From positions 1 through 64,000 of the forward strand of contig NZ_JAEINH010000012.1 of NCBI RefSeq assembly GCF_016342785.1: 64,000 nucleotides of DNA, given 5' to 3'. Shown in pieces: positions 35,209 through 43,727 of this stretch. How positions within the stretch are numbered: position 1 is the stretch's first letter; every line of letters begins with the position of its first letter. Position numbers and translations under genes: made by a program. Below the pieces are notes generated by a model that saw only the letters and a program-made list of their open reading frames with translations, had not been told where the DNA came from and did no database searches. Source of the DNA: Sanguibacter suaedae (lineage in GTDB: Bacteria > Actinomycetota > Actinomycetes > Actinomycetales > Cellulomonadaceae).

Positions 35209-35242
35209 ACGGGGTGGGGCACCCGCAGGTGCCCCACCCCGT
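35209..35242 (-). terminator. Strong hairpin between binding-protein and permease genes
   Basis: A perfect 15-bp stem (35209-35223 with 35228-35242, loop CGCA) lies within the operon, eight bases after the binding-protein stop codon. Such structures usually stabilise the 5' mRNA or partly terminate transcription, so that the binding protein exceeds the permeases. Confidence 0.8.
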
Positions 35243-35250
35243 CGGTGCGG

Positions 35251-36870
35251 TCAGTCCTTGCTGAGGACCGAGTAGCGGAACTGGAAGGACGCGTTGAGCG
35301 TGTCCTCCAGCCCCGTCACCCCGTCGCGGGCGGCCGCGACCTGCGCGCCCTGCAGCAGCGGAACGGTGGAGAGGTGCTCCTCGGCGAGGAGCGTCTGGAT
35401 CTCCTCGAGGATCTCCGCACGTGCGTCCGCGTCGGCCTCGGTGCGCTCGGCGTCCAGGAGCCGGCTCACCTCGGCGTCCTCGAAGTGGTTGCCGAGGAAG
35501 TTGTCGGTGTCGAAGAACGGCGTGAGGTAGTTGTCGGCGTCGGGGAAGTCCGGGAACCAACCCAGCTGGTACGCGGGGTACGCGTCGGCGGTGCGCTCCT
35601 CGGCGTACGTGACCCACTCGGTGGACTGGAGGTCCACGGTGAACAGGCCGGTCGCCTCGAGCTGACGCTTGATGGCGTTGTACTCCTGGTCGGAGCTGGG
35701 CCCGTAGTGGTCGGGGTTGTACTGGAGGTTGAGCGCGACGGGCGTGGTCACGCCGGCGTCGGCGAGGAACGCGGTGGCGGCGTCGACGTCGGGGTCGGCC
35801 CCGTAGATCTCCTCGAAGGGGGTGGCCGCACCGGGCAGGCCCTCGGGGACGTTGGAGTACAGGGGCGTGTAGGTGCCCTTGTAGACCTGCTCGGAGAGCT
35901 CGGCGCGGTCGATCGACGAGGCGAAGGCCTTGCGGATCGCGAGCTTCTGCTCGGGCGTCTCGCCGGGCATGGTGTTGAGGTTGAAGACCACGTAGCGGAT
36001 CTCACCGCCGGGCCCGGTGACGACGTTCACGCCATCGGTCTCCTCGAGGGCCTCGATGTCCGTGGGGGTGAGGCTGCGGGTCGCGACGTCGATGGCGCCG
36101 CTCGCGATGTCGAGGCGGAGGTTGTTGGAGTCCGTGTAGTACTTGAGGGTGGCGCCCTCGTTCTTCACGTCGCCCTGGACGCCCGTGTAGTCGGCGTAGG
36201 GCTCGAACTCGACGAGCTCGTTCTTGCCGTAGCTCGTGATCGTGTACGGGCCGGAGGTGGCCATCTCGTCGACGATGGCGTCGTCGTCGAGGAGCTCGTC
36301 GGCGGGGAACGTCGCCTGGTCGACGATGGGGCCCACCGGGGAGGCGAGCACCTGGGCGAAGGTCTGGTCGTTCGGGGACTTCAGCGTGAACTCGACCGTC
36401 GTCTCGTCAGGTGCCGCGACGGACTCGAGGTTGGCCAGGAGCGACGACGGCCCGTTGGGGTCGGCGATCTCCAGCTGACGGTCGAAGGTGAACTTCACGC
36501 TCTCCGCGGTGAGCGGGTTGCCGTTGGCGAACGTGAGCCCTTCCTTGAGGGTGCACGTGTAGACCACGTCCGACGTGAAGTCGCACTCCTCGGCGGCGTC
36601 GGGGCCGAGCTCCGCTCCCCCGGGCTCGAAGCTCATGAGGAACGAGAAGATCTGCGTCTGGACGTGGTAGGACCCGTTGTCGTACGACCCGGCGGGATCG
36701 AGCGTCGTGAGCTTGTCGGTGGTGCCGATGATGATCCCGGCCGAGCCCGACGATCCGTCGGTGCCGTCGGAGCCGCCGTCGGTGCGGCCGGAGCCGCACG
36801 CGGTCAGTGCCAGCAGCGTGACGGCCGCGACGGCGGCAGTCCCTGCTGAACGAGTGGTACGTGCAATCAC
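35251..36870 (-). CDS. Peptide ABC transporter substrate-binding lipoprotein
   Basis: The 539-residue protein is a class C (DppA/OppA-type) binding protein. The N-terminal signal ends in a lipobox (LLALTACGSG) whose Cys would be lipidated, followed by a Gly/Ser/Asp linker. The SBP_bac_5 fold is indicated by TTLDPAGSYD, CTLKEGLTFANGNPLTAESVK cut after its core, and IRKAFASSIDRAEL. The start is GTG 36870 with an AGGAGG site. It is the first gene of the transporter operon and is followed by a strong hairpin. Ligand class (peptide, glycoside or metal chelate) cannot be decided. Confidence 0.93.
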   Translation of the reverse strand: MIARTTRSAGTAAVAAVTLLALTACGSGRTDGGSDGTDGSSGSAGIIIGTTDKLTTLDPAGSYDNGSYHVQTQIFSFLMSFEPGGAELGPDAAEECDFTSDVVYTCTLKEGLTFANGNPLTAESVKFTFDRQLEIADPNGPSSLLANLESVAAPDETTVEFTLKSPNDQTFAQVLASPVGPIVDQATFPADELLDDDAIVDEMATSGPYTITSYGKNELVEFEPYADYTGVQGDVKNEGATLKYYTDSNNLRLDIASGAIDVATRSLTPTDIEALEETDGVNVVTGPGGEIRYVVFNLNTMPGETPEQKLAIRKAFASSIDRAELSEQVYKGTYTPLYSNVPEGLPGAATPFEEIYGADPDVDAATAFLADAGVTTPVALNLQYNPDHYGPSSDQEYNAIKRQLEATGLFTVDLQSTEWVTYAEERTADAYPAYQLGWFPDFPDADNYLTPFFDTDNFLGNHFEDAEVSRLLDAERTEADADARAEILEEIQTLLAEEHLSTVPLLQGAQVAAARDGVTGLEDTLNASFQFRYSVLSKD

Positions 36871-37069
36871 TGGAGGTCCTCCTGGATGACAGGTGGTGAC
36901 GGGCGTCGGGGCGCCGAGGTGGGCGGGTCCCGTCCGGAACGATCGCATCAGCGTATTACCACCGTGTAACACCCGATGCGTCGGAAGGGTAACGATCGTC
37001 CTGTCCGCCAGAGCGTGCACGGGTGTGCCACATCGTGGACACGCCCCGCCGAAACGGCGTCTTTGCAGG

Positions 37070-38275
37070 TCAGCGCGCGGCAGCGCGGGCGTAGGCGCGC
37101 CGTCCGGGCGTGCCGGTGAGCCCGAACGCCACGACGCTCGCGGCGACCGCGAGGGTGCCCGCGGCGAAGAGCCGCGGGTCGTCGGCGCCCTCGTGGGCGG
37201 AGTGCGCGAGGTAGAAGACGGCGCTCACGCCCATGGGGCCGAACCACCCGACGAAGGTCGCGTCGCGCAGCCGCAGCCCGAGCGGCCGGGCCAGGGCGAG
37301 GACCACGGGCAGGCGCCGGACACCGAGGACGAGGACCACGAAGAGCACCGCGGCGGGGCCGAGCGCCCCCCAGTCGGACCACGGGAGGACCGCACCGAGC
37401 ACCAGGAGGAGCGGCAGCACCGCGTACCGGTTGATCGCCTCGTCGATGTCGTCCTGGGCGACGCGCTCCCCGTCGCCGACGACCGCGTTGTAGGCGAGGC
37501 CTGCGACGAGGACGGCGAGGACCTCGGCGGTCCCCGCGAGGCGCCCGACGCCGAGCGTCGCGACGGCGAGGAGGAGGGTGAGGACGAGCTCGGGACCCTT
37601 CTCGAGGTCGCGGTCGCGCGTAGCGCGCTGCAGGGCCCACCCGGCGAGGACCCCGAGGGCCGCCCCGACGAGGACGGCACCGAGGACCTCCCACACAAGG
37701 CGCCCTGCGACGTCGCCCGGCCCTGTGGTGGGGAGCACCACGGCGAGCGCGACACCGACGACGGGGAGGGCGAGACCGTCGTTGGCACCGGACTCGGCGG
37801 TGAGCATCTGCCGCAACCGGGTGGGCAGGTCGCGTTCTGCGGGTTCGCCGGTGACGACGGACGCCGCGAGGACGGGGTCCGTGGGGCACAGGCACGCACC
37901 GAGGAGGAGGGCGAGGCCGAGGGGCAGGCCGAGCAGGAGGCCGGCAGCGGCCCCGAGGGCCACGGACAGGGGCATGACCACGCACAGCAGGACGAGGACG
38001 GGGCGCACGATGCGCCGCAGGTCGTGGACCGGGAAGCGGAGGGCGGCGGCCATGACGGACCCGGCGAGGAGGAGCCGGGATCCCTCGAGGAGCACGAGGT
38101 CCCGGTTGTGGTCGTCGAGGTCGAGGAGCCCGAGCGCCGCCGGGCCGAGGACGACGCCGACGGCGAGCGCGACGAGGGGTTCGCTCACGGGGAGCTCGCG
38201 GATGGAGCGGCTCACGAGCGCGAGGGCGACGGCGACGACGCCGACGCACGCGTAGAGCAGGTGCAGGTCATTCAC
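37070..38275 (-). CDS. CPA1 family cation:proton antiporter
   Basis: This 401-residue membrane protein has about 12 hydrophobic segments and the conserved core of monovalent cation/H+ antiporters. LLGACLCPTDPVLAASVV near residue 130 and AESGANDGLALPVV near residue 165 carry the essential Asp residues of the NhaP/NHE group. LVAGLAYNAVVGDGER and ISYxxFLPLL-like LLLVLGAVLPW follow. GTG 38275 was selected so that the protein begins with its first helix (LYACVGVVAVAL). No cytoplasmic TrkA-C domain is attached. It lies alone on the minus strand and probably exports Na+ or K+ for pH and salt balance. Confidence 0.9.
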   Translation of the reverse strand: MNDLHLLYACVGVVAVALALVSRSIRELPVSEPLVALAVGVVLGPAALGLLDLDDHNRDLVLLEGSRLLLAGSVMAAALRFPVHDLRRIVRPVLVLLCVVMPLSVALGAAAGLLLGLPLGLALLLGACLCPTDPVLAASVVTGEPAERDLPTRLRQMLTAESGANDGLALPVVGVALAVVLPTTGPGDVAGRLVWEVLGAVLVGAALGVLAGWALQRATRDRDLEKGPELVLTLLLAVATLGVGRLAGTAEVLAVLVAGLAYNAVVGDGERVAQDDIDEAINRYAVLPLLLVLGAVLPWSDWGALGPAAVLFVVLVLGVRRLPVVLALARPLGLRLRDATFVGWFGPMGVSAVFYLAHSAHEGADDPRLFAAGTLAVAASVVAFGLTGTPGRRAYARAAAR

Positions 38276-38417
38276 GCCTGGTCCTCCGGAGGTGTCGGGT
38301 GCGTCGTTCCCGATGCTCTCCCACTTCCCGGTGCTCCGCACACTGCACGACGGGGCGGGAACGCCCGTGGACGTCTTCCCACCGGCAAGGAGCGATCCCA
38401 TGCCGCACGGGCGCGCG

Positions 38418-38999
38418 TCAGCAGGTGCGGGCAGTCTCGCAGTGCGGTCTCGTGACCCGCGTCAGGACCTCGTCGTACACGTGCCGCGGCAGCGCGCCGG
38501 ACACGACAGCATCCTCGACGTCGTCGAACGACCCGCGCACGGTCACGAGGAGATCGTCCATCGGTCCTTCAAGCCCGTCGGACGGCAGATAGGGCCACCG
38601 TGAGAGCTCATCGACGACCTGCTCACGCGAGAGGTCTCCAGCAGCGAATCGCATGATGATCTCCTGCGGGTCTGAACCGTGGAAACCCTCGCGGACAGGT
38701 GCCAGCTTCGCCTCCTCCTGGAGGTTCTGGCTCACCGCCGACTGGGAGATCCCCAGCTCACGAGCGATCGCGCTCTGCGTCGCAAGACCGCTGTGCGTGA
38801 CAGCACGCAGTCCCCGCAGGAAGTCCAGGCGCGCTACCGACTGCCGGGCCCTGGCTGCGCGGAGCGACCCGATCGCAGACTGCAGGTCGTCGACGCCGGT
38901 CGCCCCGCGATCATGAGGAGCGGGCACGGACGGCCGCACCCACTCTCCGACGTCGATCCCCTCCACACCCTGTGCAGTGCACTTCCGTCTCGAATCCAT
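38418..38999 (-). CDS. HTH-domain protein of unknown role
   Basis: The 193-residue protein contains a clear helix-turn-helix near residues 75-97 (QSAIARELGISQSAVSQNLQ). The C-terminal region repeats the pattern DPQEIIMRFAAGDLSREQVVDELSRWPY followed by WxxV-type acidic helices and ALPRHVYDEVLTRV. It resembles actinobacterial HTH proteins of uncertain function that I cannot name. The ATG has a GGAGGGG site. It follows a 65-residue acidic protein gene on the same strand after a 76-base AT-rich gap holding a small inverted repeat. This suggests a two-gene module, perhaps autoregulated. A toxin-antitoxin role is possible but unproven. Confidence 0.7.
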   Translation of the reverse strand: MDSRRKCTAQGVEGIDVGEWVRPSVPAPHDRGATGVDDLQSAIGSLRAARARQSVARLDFLRGLRAVTHSGLATQSAIARELGISQSAVSQNLQEEAKLAPVREGFHGSDPQEIIMRFAAGDLSREQVVDELSRWPYLPSDGLEGPMDDLLVTVRGSFDDVEDAVVSGALPRHVYDEVLTRVTRPHCETARTC

Positions 39000-39031
39000 G
39001 GACAGACCCCTCCTGTTGATCGGCGACCTTC

Positions 39032-39045
39032 ATAAGAGACCTTAT
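39032..39045. promoter_or_regulatory. Small AT-rich inverted repeat before the HTH gene
   Basis: ATAAG (39032-39036) and CTTAT (39041-39045) form an inverted repeat in the 76-base gap. On the minus strand TATAAG could be a -10 element. Possible operator of the adjacent HTH protein. Confidence 0.4.
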
Positions 39046-39075
39046 AGCCGCCGCGCGGAGACCTCCTCTCCCGTG

Positions 39076-39273
39076 TCACTTCGCTGCATACCTACTGAGG
39101 TACTCCTCGACGTCGAGGCCTGCGGCTTCGAGCATCGCCCGCCCGGCAGCGCGCGCCTCGTCTCCGGTGAGTGCGGGGCTGGCCTCCACGTCGTGGAAGT
39201 CGCCGGCCTCCGCCCAGGCCACAAGATCCGCAGTCTGCTCGGGCGTGGGCCCTTCGTCGTGCTGGGTGTTCAT
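39076..39273 (-). CDS. Small acidic hypothetical protein (65 aa)
   Basis: This 65-residue, strongly acidic protein begins MNTQHDEGPTPEQTADLVAW and ends EEYLSRYAAK. The middle (GDEARAAGRAMLEAAGLD) looks helical. The ATG has a very strong GGAGGAGAGGG site. Base composition at third positions fits a real gene. It is directly upstream of the HTH gene. Size and charge recall antitoxins, but no family is recognised. Confidence 0.65.
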   Translation of the reverse strand: MNTQHDEGPTPEQTADLVAWAEAGDFHDVEASPALTGDEARAAGRAMLEAAGLDVEEYLSRYAAK

Positions 39274-39407
39274 GTTCCCTCTCCTCCATCCCGGACCGCT
39301 CGCGCGGTCGGGTCGTAGCAAGAACTGCCGTCCAGGAGACCCACCAGTTGTTGATGTCCCCGATCGGCGTTCATTCTGGCGGGTCGCGCGCCCTGAGCGG
39401 GGTGGTG

Positions 39408-39737
39408 TCAGGCGAGGACTGTGTTCACGAGGAGGACGTAGAGGGCGGTGCCGACGACGATGCTCAGCAGCGCGTTGCGCCGCCACAGGTGGACGGCCAC
39501 GGTGACGAGGAGCGCAACGGCCTCCGGGAAGCCGCGCCACCCGGAGGTGAGGGACACGTCCTTGAGGGTGTAGACGACGAGGACGACCATGACGCCGACG
39601 GGCATGTACCGGGCGAGGAACGTCATGAACGTCGACGCGCGCAAGGGTTCGAGGACCGCGAAGGGCAGGGCGCGCAGGGCGAAGGTGACGACGAGGATGG
39701 TGGTCAGCGCCGCGAGGAGGTAGCCGGTGCTAGGCAT
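39408..39737 (-). CDS. azlD: AzlD-like branched-chain amino acid exporter subunit
   Basis: The 109-residue product has four hydrophobic segments and the AzlD-family pattern: a first helix GYLLAALTTILVVTFALRALPF, then ARYMPVGVMVVLVVYTL and a final LLSIVVGTALYVLLVNTVL. It is the small partner of AzlC in branched-chain amino acid export. Its ATG overlaps the end of azlC by eight bases, so the two are co-translated. Confidence 0.9.
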   Translation of the reverse strand: MPSTGYLLAALTTILVVTFALRALPFAVLEPLRASTFMTFLARYMPVGVMVVLVVYTLKDVSLTSGWRGFPEAVALLVTVAVHLWRRNALLSIVVGTALYVLLVNTVLA

Positions 39738-40485
39738 GCTCCGCCTCCTCGTCGGTGGTGCCGGGGTCTGGCTCACCCGGGGGGTCCAGGTGGCTACGGT
39801 GTCGTCGGCGGACCGCGATCCGGTACCGCACGGTGAGTGCGCCGAGGTAGAGGAGCATGGCCACCACGAGCATTTGGCCGGGTGCGACGAGGAGCGCTAC
39901 GAGCGCGCACGCGAGGGCCATGAGGGGCGAGGGGACGTCCTTGGTGACGCGGTGGGCGTCGATGGCGAGGACCACGAAGAGGGCGGTGAGCGCGAAGCCC
40001 ATCCCGGACGGGATGGACGGGAGCACCTCGCCGAGGGCGGCCCCGAGGATGCCACCGAGGACCCAGTACGACTGGCAGAAGACCTGCATCCAGAGGATGC
40101 GCGCGGTGGTGCGTTCCTCGGGCGGGATGTGGTGGGCGAGTGCGTACGCCTCGTCGGTGAGCGCGTACATGCTGTACGTGCGGGCGGCCCGGCCGCGCAC
40201 GGCATGCAGGGGGAAGGACAGGGCGTAGAAGACGTGCCGGAAGTTCACGAGGACGGTCGCGAGCGCGATCTGCGCGAGCGGCGTCAGGGCGACGACGAGC
40301 CCGATGGCGAGGAACTCCAGGGACCCCGCGTAGATGAACACGGAGAACAGGGGCGCCCACCACCAGGCGAGCCCGGCGTCGACCACGAGGAGCCCGAAGG
40401 CCACCCCAAGCGGCACCAGCGCCACCCCGACACCGACGGTGTCGCGCGCGGCGGCACGGAACGGACGACGGGAGGGCACCGGCAC
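39730..40485 (-). CDS. azlC: AzlC-like branched-chain amino acid exporter
   Basis: The 251-residue membrane protein has the AzlC pattern: VALVPLGVAFGLLVVDAG near residue 22, FIYAGSLEFLAIGLV, and the hallmark VNFRHVFYALSFPLH near residue 80, with ALTDEAYAL further on. About seven hydrophobic segments are seen, and the C-terminal tail is charged. Translation starts at GTG 40485. With AzlD it should form a two-component exporter for leucine, isoleucine, valine or analogues. Confidence 0.92.
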   Translation of the reverse strand: MPVPSRRPFRAAARDTVGVGVALVPLGVAFGLLVVDAGLAWWWAPLFSVFIYAGSLEFLAIGLVVALTPLAQIALATVLVNFRHVFYALSFPLHAVRGRAARTYSMYALTDEAYALAHHIPPEERTTARILWMQVFCQSYWVLGGILGAALGEVLPSIPSGMGFALTALFVVLAIDAHRVTKDVPSPLMALACALVALLVAPGQMLVVAMLLYLGALTVRYRIAVRRRHRSHLDPPGEPDPGTTDEEAEHA

Positions 40486-40515
40486 ACGTTACCCGCCCGT
40501 CAGGCGGATGGCCGC

Positions 40516-40995
40516 TCATCCTGCCTGGGGTTGCGGCGGGGCTCCGTCGGACGAGCCGTCCGACGTGAAGAAGGACAGCTGCCCGTTCGTCTCGAGCACC
40601 GCGAGGCGGATGTCGGCCACGCGTTCGATGCCTTGCTGACGCGCTGCCCCGAGCAGGTCGTCGAGCGCGAGCCGCTCCGCTCGCATGATGTCCAGCGCGG
40701 GCTCGCCGTCGTGCACCACCACGACGGGCGTACCGTGCGTCAGACGTCGGGCACGAGGGAAGCGCGCGTTGACCCAGGACAGGATGACCGTGAGGAGGGC
40801 GAAGGTCCCCACCGCGAGCATGGCGCCCGTTACCGAGTAGTCCTGCTGCGTGACTCCTTGCTGGACGAGGTCCCCCATGGTGATGAACACGATGAGCTCG
40901 AAGGAGCTCAGCTCCCCCAACGTCGACCGCCCCACCACCCGTGTGACCATCCGCAGGAAGAAGAAGATGACGGCGGCGCGGATCACGATCTCCAT
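40516..40995 (-). CDS. DUF421 (YetF-like) membrane protein
   Basis: This 159-residue protein has three N-terminal hydrophobic segments (VIRAAVIFFFLRMVTRVVGR, LSSFELIVFITMGDLVQQGV, and GTFALLTVILSWV) and then a cytoplasmic DUF421 domain. The domain motif GTPVVVVHDGEPALDIMRAE cut to its core and LAVLETNGQLSFF are characteristic. Function in the family is not established. It follows, after 64 bases, a gene for a membrane-anchored extracytoplasmic protein, and the two are likely co-expressed. Confidence 0.88.
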   Translation of the reverse strand: MEIVIRAAVIFFFLRMVTRVVGRSTLGELSSFELIVFITMGDLVQQGVTQQDYSVTGAMLAVGTFALLTVILSWVNARFPRARRLTHGTPVVVVHDGEPALDIMRAERLALDDLLGAARQQGIERVADIRLAVLETNGQLSFFTSDGSSDGAPPQPQAG

Positions 40996-41059
40996 GCGAT
41001 GTCCTTCCGGCGGGGAGCGGCGGCGAGGAACGCACGGGGCGGGCGGCCGACGGTCACCG

Positions 41060-41557
41060 TCATGGCAGCAGCCGGGTGGCGAAGTCCACGCTCACCACCT
41101 GCTCGCCATCGACCAGGACGGCGACCGTCCCGCTCCTTCCTGTCTGGGCGGCCGGCTGCACGTAGGCGTCGAAGTCGACGGTGAACGTGGTGCCGGGCGG
41201 AGGGGAGAAGGTCCAGTACCGCCACGTGCCGTCCGCGGTCTCCTCCGCGGGCGCCGGGTCCAAGCCCTGGGTCTCGTACATCTCGAAGTACTCGCTCGTC
41301 ACTGCCAGCGTGATGTCCTCGTCGAAGCCGTCAGGCCTGTCCACCCGCACCGACCACGGGACGTCGAGCCCGGTCCGGGCCAGCGACGCGTGCTCCACCG
41401 ACAGCTCGTAGCCCCCTCCGGAGGCGCTGGCCGTGGTGCTCCGCACCCCGAGCACACCGAACAGACCCAAGCCCACGAGGACGACTAGGGCGGCGGCGCC
41501 GACGCGCCTGCCGGTGCGCGCCCGTGGACCCGCACCATGAGGTCGGACCTTGCTCAG
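41060..41557 (-). CDS. Membrane-anchored extracytoplasmic protein, possible CTG start
   Basis: Unrecognised family. If read from CTG 41557 the product has 165 residues: a basic N-terminus (SKVRPHGAGPRARTGRR), a membrane segment (VGAAALVVLVGLGLFGVLGV, about 20-39) and a beta-rich outer domain with TWRYWTFSPPPGTTFTVDFD. No ATG, GTG or TTG occurs in frame before the membrane helix. The CTG has GGAG six bases upstream and a typical following context (AGC AAG GTC). The first ordinary start, GTG 41476, would cut the helix in half. It lies 64 bases upstream of the DUF421 gene. Confidence 0.65.
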   Translation of the reverse strand: MSKVRPHGAGPRARTGRRVGAAALVVLVGLGLFGVLGVRSTTASASGGGYELSVEHASLARTGLDVPWSVRVDRPDGFDEDITLAVTSEYFEMYETQGLDPAPAEETADGTWRYWTFSPPPGTTFTVDFDAYVQPAAQTGRSGTVAVLVDGEQVVSVDFATRLLP

Positions 41558-41678
41558 GGTCGACTCCGGGATCAGTCAATCGGTCTCCATGGCCCGTGTC
41601 TAGCACCGATGCCTCACCCCGGCGATCCGGGCGGTGTGCCAGCCTGACCCGTTCCCCCGCTCGGGGCAGAATGGCGTG

Positions 41679-42701
41679 GTGCTCACCACCCGGCGCGTCC
41701 GACACGACCTCCTGTCGGTGTCGCTCGCAGTCCTCGACGACGAGGAGCTCGCGGAGCTCCTCGATGACGCGCCCACCGGCGCCGTGGGCGCGGGCGGTGG
41801 TTCCTTGGTGCTCGATGTCAACGGCATCACGGTGTTCGCCAAACGCATCCCGATCACCGACCGGGAGCTGGAACACCCGCTCAGCACCGCCAACCTGTTC
41901 GATCTGCCTATGTCCTGCCAGTACGGCATGCATCCCCTGCCTGGACCTGGTTTCGGGGCGTGGCGCGAGCTGGCCGCGAACATTGCCGTCACGGAAGGTG
42001 TTCTCGCGGGCGAGGCCGAGTCCTTCGCACTGCTTCATCATTGGCGGGTGCTCCCGGGGCGCCCACCTATCGCGCCCGAGCACCAGGACGTCGACGCGGT
42101 CGTCGCGCAGTTCGGCGGTGACCGTGCGGTGCGTCACCGCTTCCACGAGCTGGCCGAGGCAGGCTCCAGCCTCGTGCTCTTCCTCGAGCACATCCCTCAT
42201 CCGTTGCTCGAGGAGCTCAGCAAGGATCCGATCGGCAGCGCCCAGACGTTCGAGCGACAGCTGTTCGACGCCGTCACGTTCCTCCGCGACCGCGAGATCC
42301 TGCACATGGACGGACACCTCGGGAACCTGCGCTCCGACGGCGAACAGATGTACCTGGTCGACTTCGGGCTCACCACGTCCCCACGGTTCGACCTCTCGAC
42401 GGTCGAACGCACCTTCGTCGCCGAGAACGTGGAGCACGACGCCCACTACGCGGCCATGCGCCTGGTGAACTGGCTCGTCACCGCAGTCGGCGGTGTCGTC
42501 GCAACGAACCCCGCAGGCCTCGCTGAACGGAATGCCTACGTCCGCCGCTGCGCCCAGGGCGACATCCCGCAGGGCCTCCCGGCGGTCGTGGCGGACATCC
42601 TCGCTCGGCATGCTCCCGCCGTGGCTCGGATGAACGACTTCTGCTGGCGGCTCGTCGACGGCGACATAGATGCCCGGTACTCCTCGTCGCCGTCGCGCTG
42701 A
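41679..42701 (+). CDS. Protein-kinase-fold protein
   Basis: The 340-residue protein resembles a kinase-fold phosphotransferase. The N-lobe strand SLVLDVNGITVFAKRIP holds the likely ATP-binding Lys. The catalytic loop is ILHMDGHLGNLRSD near residue 207 (Asp as base, Asn as metal ligand) and the metal-binding DFG is MYLVDFGL near 227. There is no Gly-rich loop of the usual type. The GTG at 41679 fits a leaderless transcript: CTGACC (41644-41649), 17 bases, CAGAAT (41667-41672), then six bases. No partner gene is evident. The substrate could be a protein or small molecule such as an antibiotic. Confidence 0.72.
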   Translation: MLTTRRVRHDLLSVSLAVLDDEELAELLDDAPTGAVGAGGGSLVLDVNGITVFAKRIPITDRELEHPLSTANLFDLPMSCQYGMHPLPGPGFGAWRELAANIAVTEGVLAGEAESFALLHHWRVLPGRPPIAPEHQDVDAVVAQFGGDRAVRHRFHELAEAGSSLVLFLEHIPHPLLEELSKDPIGSAQTFERQLFDAVTFLRDREILHMDGHLGNLRSDGEQMYLVDFGLTTSPRFDLSTVERTFVAENVEHDAHYAAMRLVNWLVTAVGGVVATNPAGLAERNAYVRRCAQGDIPQGLPAVVADILARHAPAVARMNDFCWRLVDGDIDARYSSSPSR

Positions 42702-42729
42702 CCAATCGCAGCAGGGATACTCAGGGCGT

Positions 42730-43128
42730 ATGACCGGACTGGGAGCGGTGCATCACCTGGAGCTGTGAGTCCCTGATCTCGCCGAGGCTCGCAGCTCCTG
42801 GGGTTGGCTGCTCACCGCCCTGGGGTATCGCGAGAACGACACCTGGGACGGTGGTTGCAGCTGGAGGCGCGGCGAGACGTACATCGTCCTCGAGGCCGGA
42901 CCGGACGTCCGGGGTGAGGAGCACGACCGGCGTCGTCCCGGCCTGAACCACCTCGCCTTCCACGGTGGGACAGCCAACCAGGTGGAGGCCCTCGCCCGCG
43001 AGGCTCAGGGCCACGGGTGGTCGGTGCTCTTCGCAGACCGGCACCCGCACGCGGGTGGCCCCCTGCACTACGCCGCCTACCTGGAGAACGGGGACGGCTT
43101 CGAGGTCGAGCTCGTGGCATCCGCCTGA
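42730..43128 (+). pseudogene. VOC/glyoxalase-family gene interrupted by one in-frame TGA
   Basis: The frame starting at ATG 42730 reads MTGLGAVHHLEL, then TGA at 42766-42768, then continues without further stops for 120 codons to 43126-43128. The continuation (VPDLAEARSSWGWLLTALGY, later PGLNHLAFHGG and LHYAAYLENGDGFEVELV) is a complete VOC domain. Family members have Trp at the interrupted position (HHLELWVPDL), so a single TGG to TGA change explains the break. No start codon with a ribosome-binding site follows soon enough to rescue the N-terminal metal-binding strand. It is probably a recent pseudogene. Confidence 0.8.
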
Positions 43129-43312
43129 CGGACCACCTGGGTCGGGCACCGGTCGCCCGGCTCTTCCCATTGATCGATGATCGCCTCGTAGACCTCCAAA
43201 TCCAGCACCCGATCGCTGTATGCGCGCGGAGGTATTGATCCGGTGGCAGAGCGCGCGGCATACTCTGAGCGCCGGGGCTGCAGAGGTTCCCCGATAACCA
43301 TCAGGGGGATCT

Positions 43313-43669
43313 GTGAAGGCCTACCTGCTTGTTGTCTACGCGCGACTCGGACTCGGCTTTGACGAGCCACGAATATCTTGCGTGAGAGACGAGAAGGAAC
43401 TGCAGGGCGTGGTCACGCACGTCAATACGGTGCATCCCGAGTTCGAGGTCCGATGGGAGTCTGTCCCCTGGGACCACGTCGACGGAGATCACACACCTGG
43501 AAGAAGCGACCTCGTCCACCTCGTCAGCGTCGGCGCTCATCGAAACCTCATCGGCGTACGAGCATTCGACGTCAGGGATAACGCGGACATGTTCGCCGCC
43601 GACGACCCCGAGTACGTTGTCGAGTCGTGTCGTCTCGGTGAGATCGACTGGGAGCCTCTTCGCGGTTGA
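43313..43669 (+). CDS. Hypothetical protein (118 aa)
   Basis: This unrecognised 118-residue soluble protein starts at GTG 43313 behind AGGGGGAT. Its N-terminus is MKAYLLVVYARLGLGF. The rest is rich in His, Asp and Val with PWDHVDGDHTPG in the middle. The GC content is lower than in the neighbours (for example ACGAATATCTTGCG near 43370), suggesting acquired DNA. It lies between the VOC pseudogene and the serine hydrolase gene. No function is proposed. Confidence 0.65.
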   Translation: MKAYLLVVYARLGLGFDEPRISCVRDEKELQGVVTHVNTVHPEFEVRWESVPWDHVDGDHTPGRSDLVHLVSVGAHRNLIGVRAFDVRDNADMFAADDPEYVVESCRLGEIDWEPLRG

Positions 43670-43727
43670 GTAGTTGCGAGACCGCTGCGACGACGCCGGA
43701 CGCGGACGATCGCGTTAGGGTGCGTTG

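Noticed and set aside
42766-42768. TGA as a selenocysteine codon in the VOC gene
   Set aside because: The family has Trp there, not Cys, and no SECIS-like hairpin is apparent just downstream. A nonsense change explains it better.
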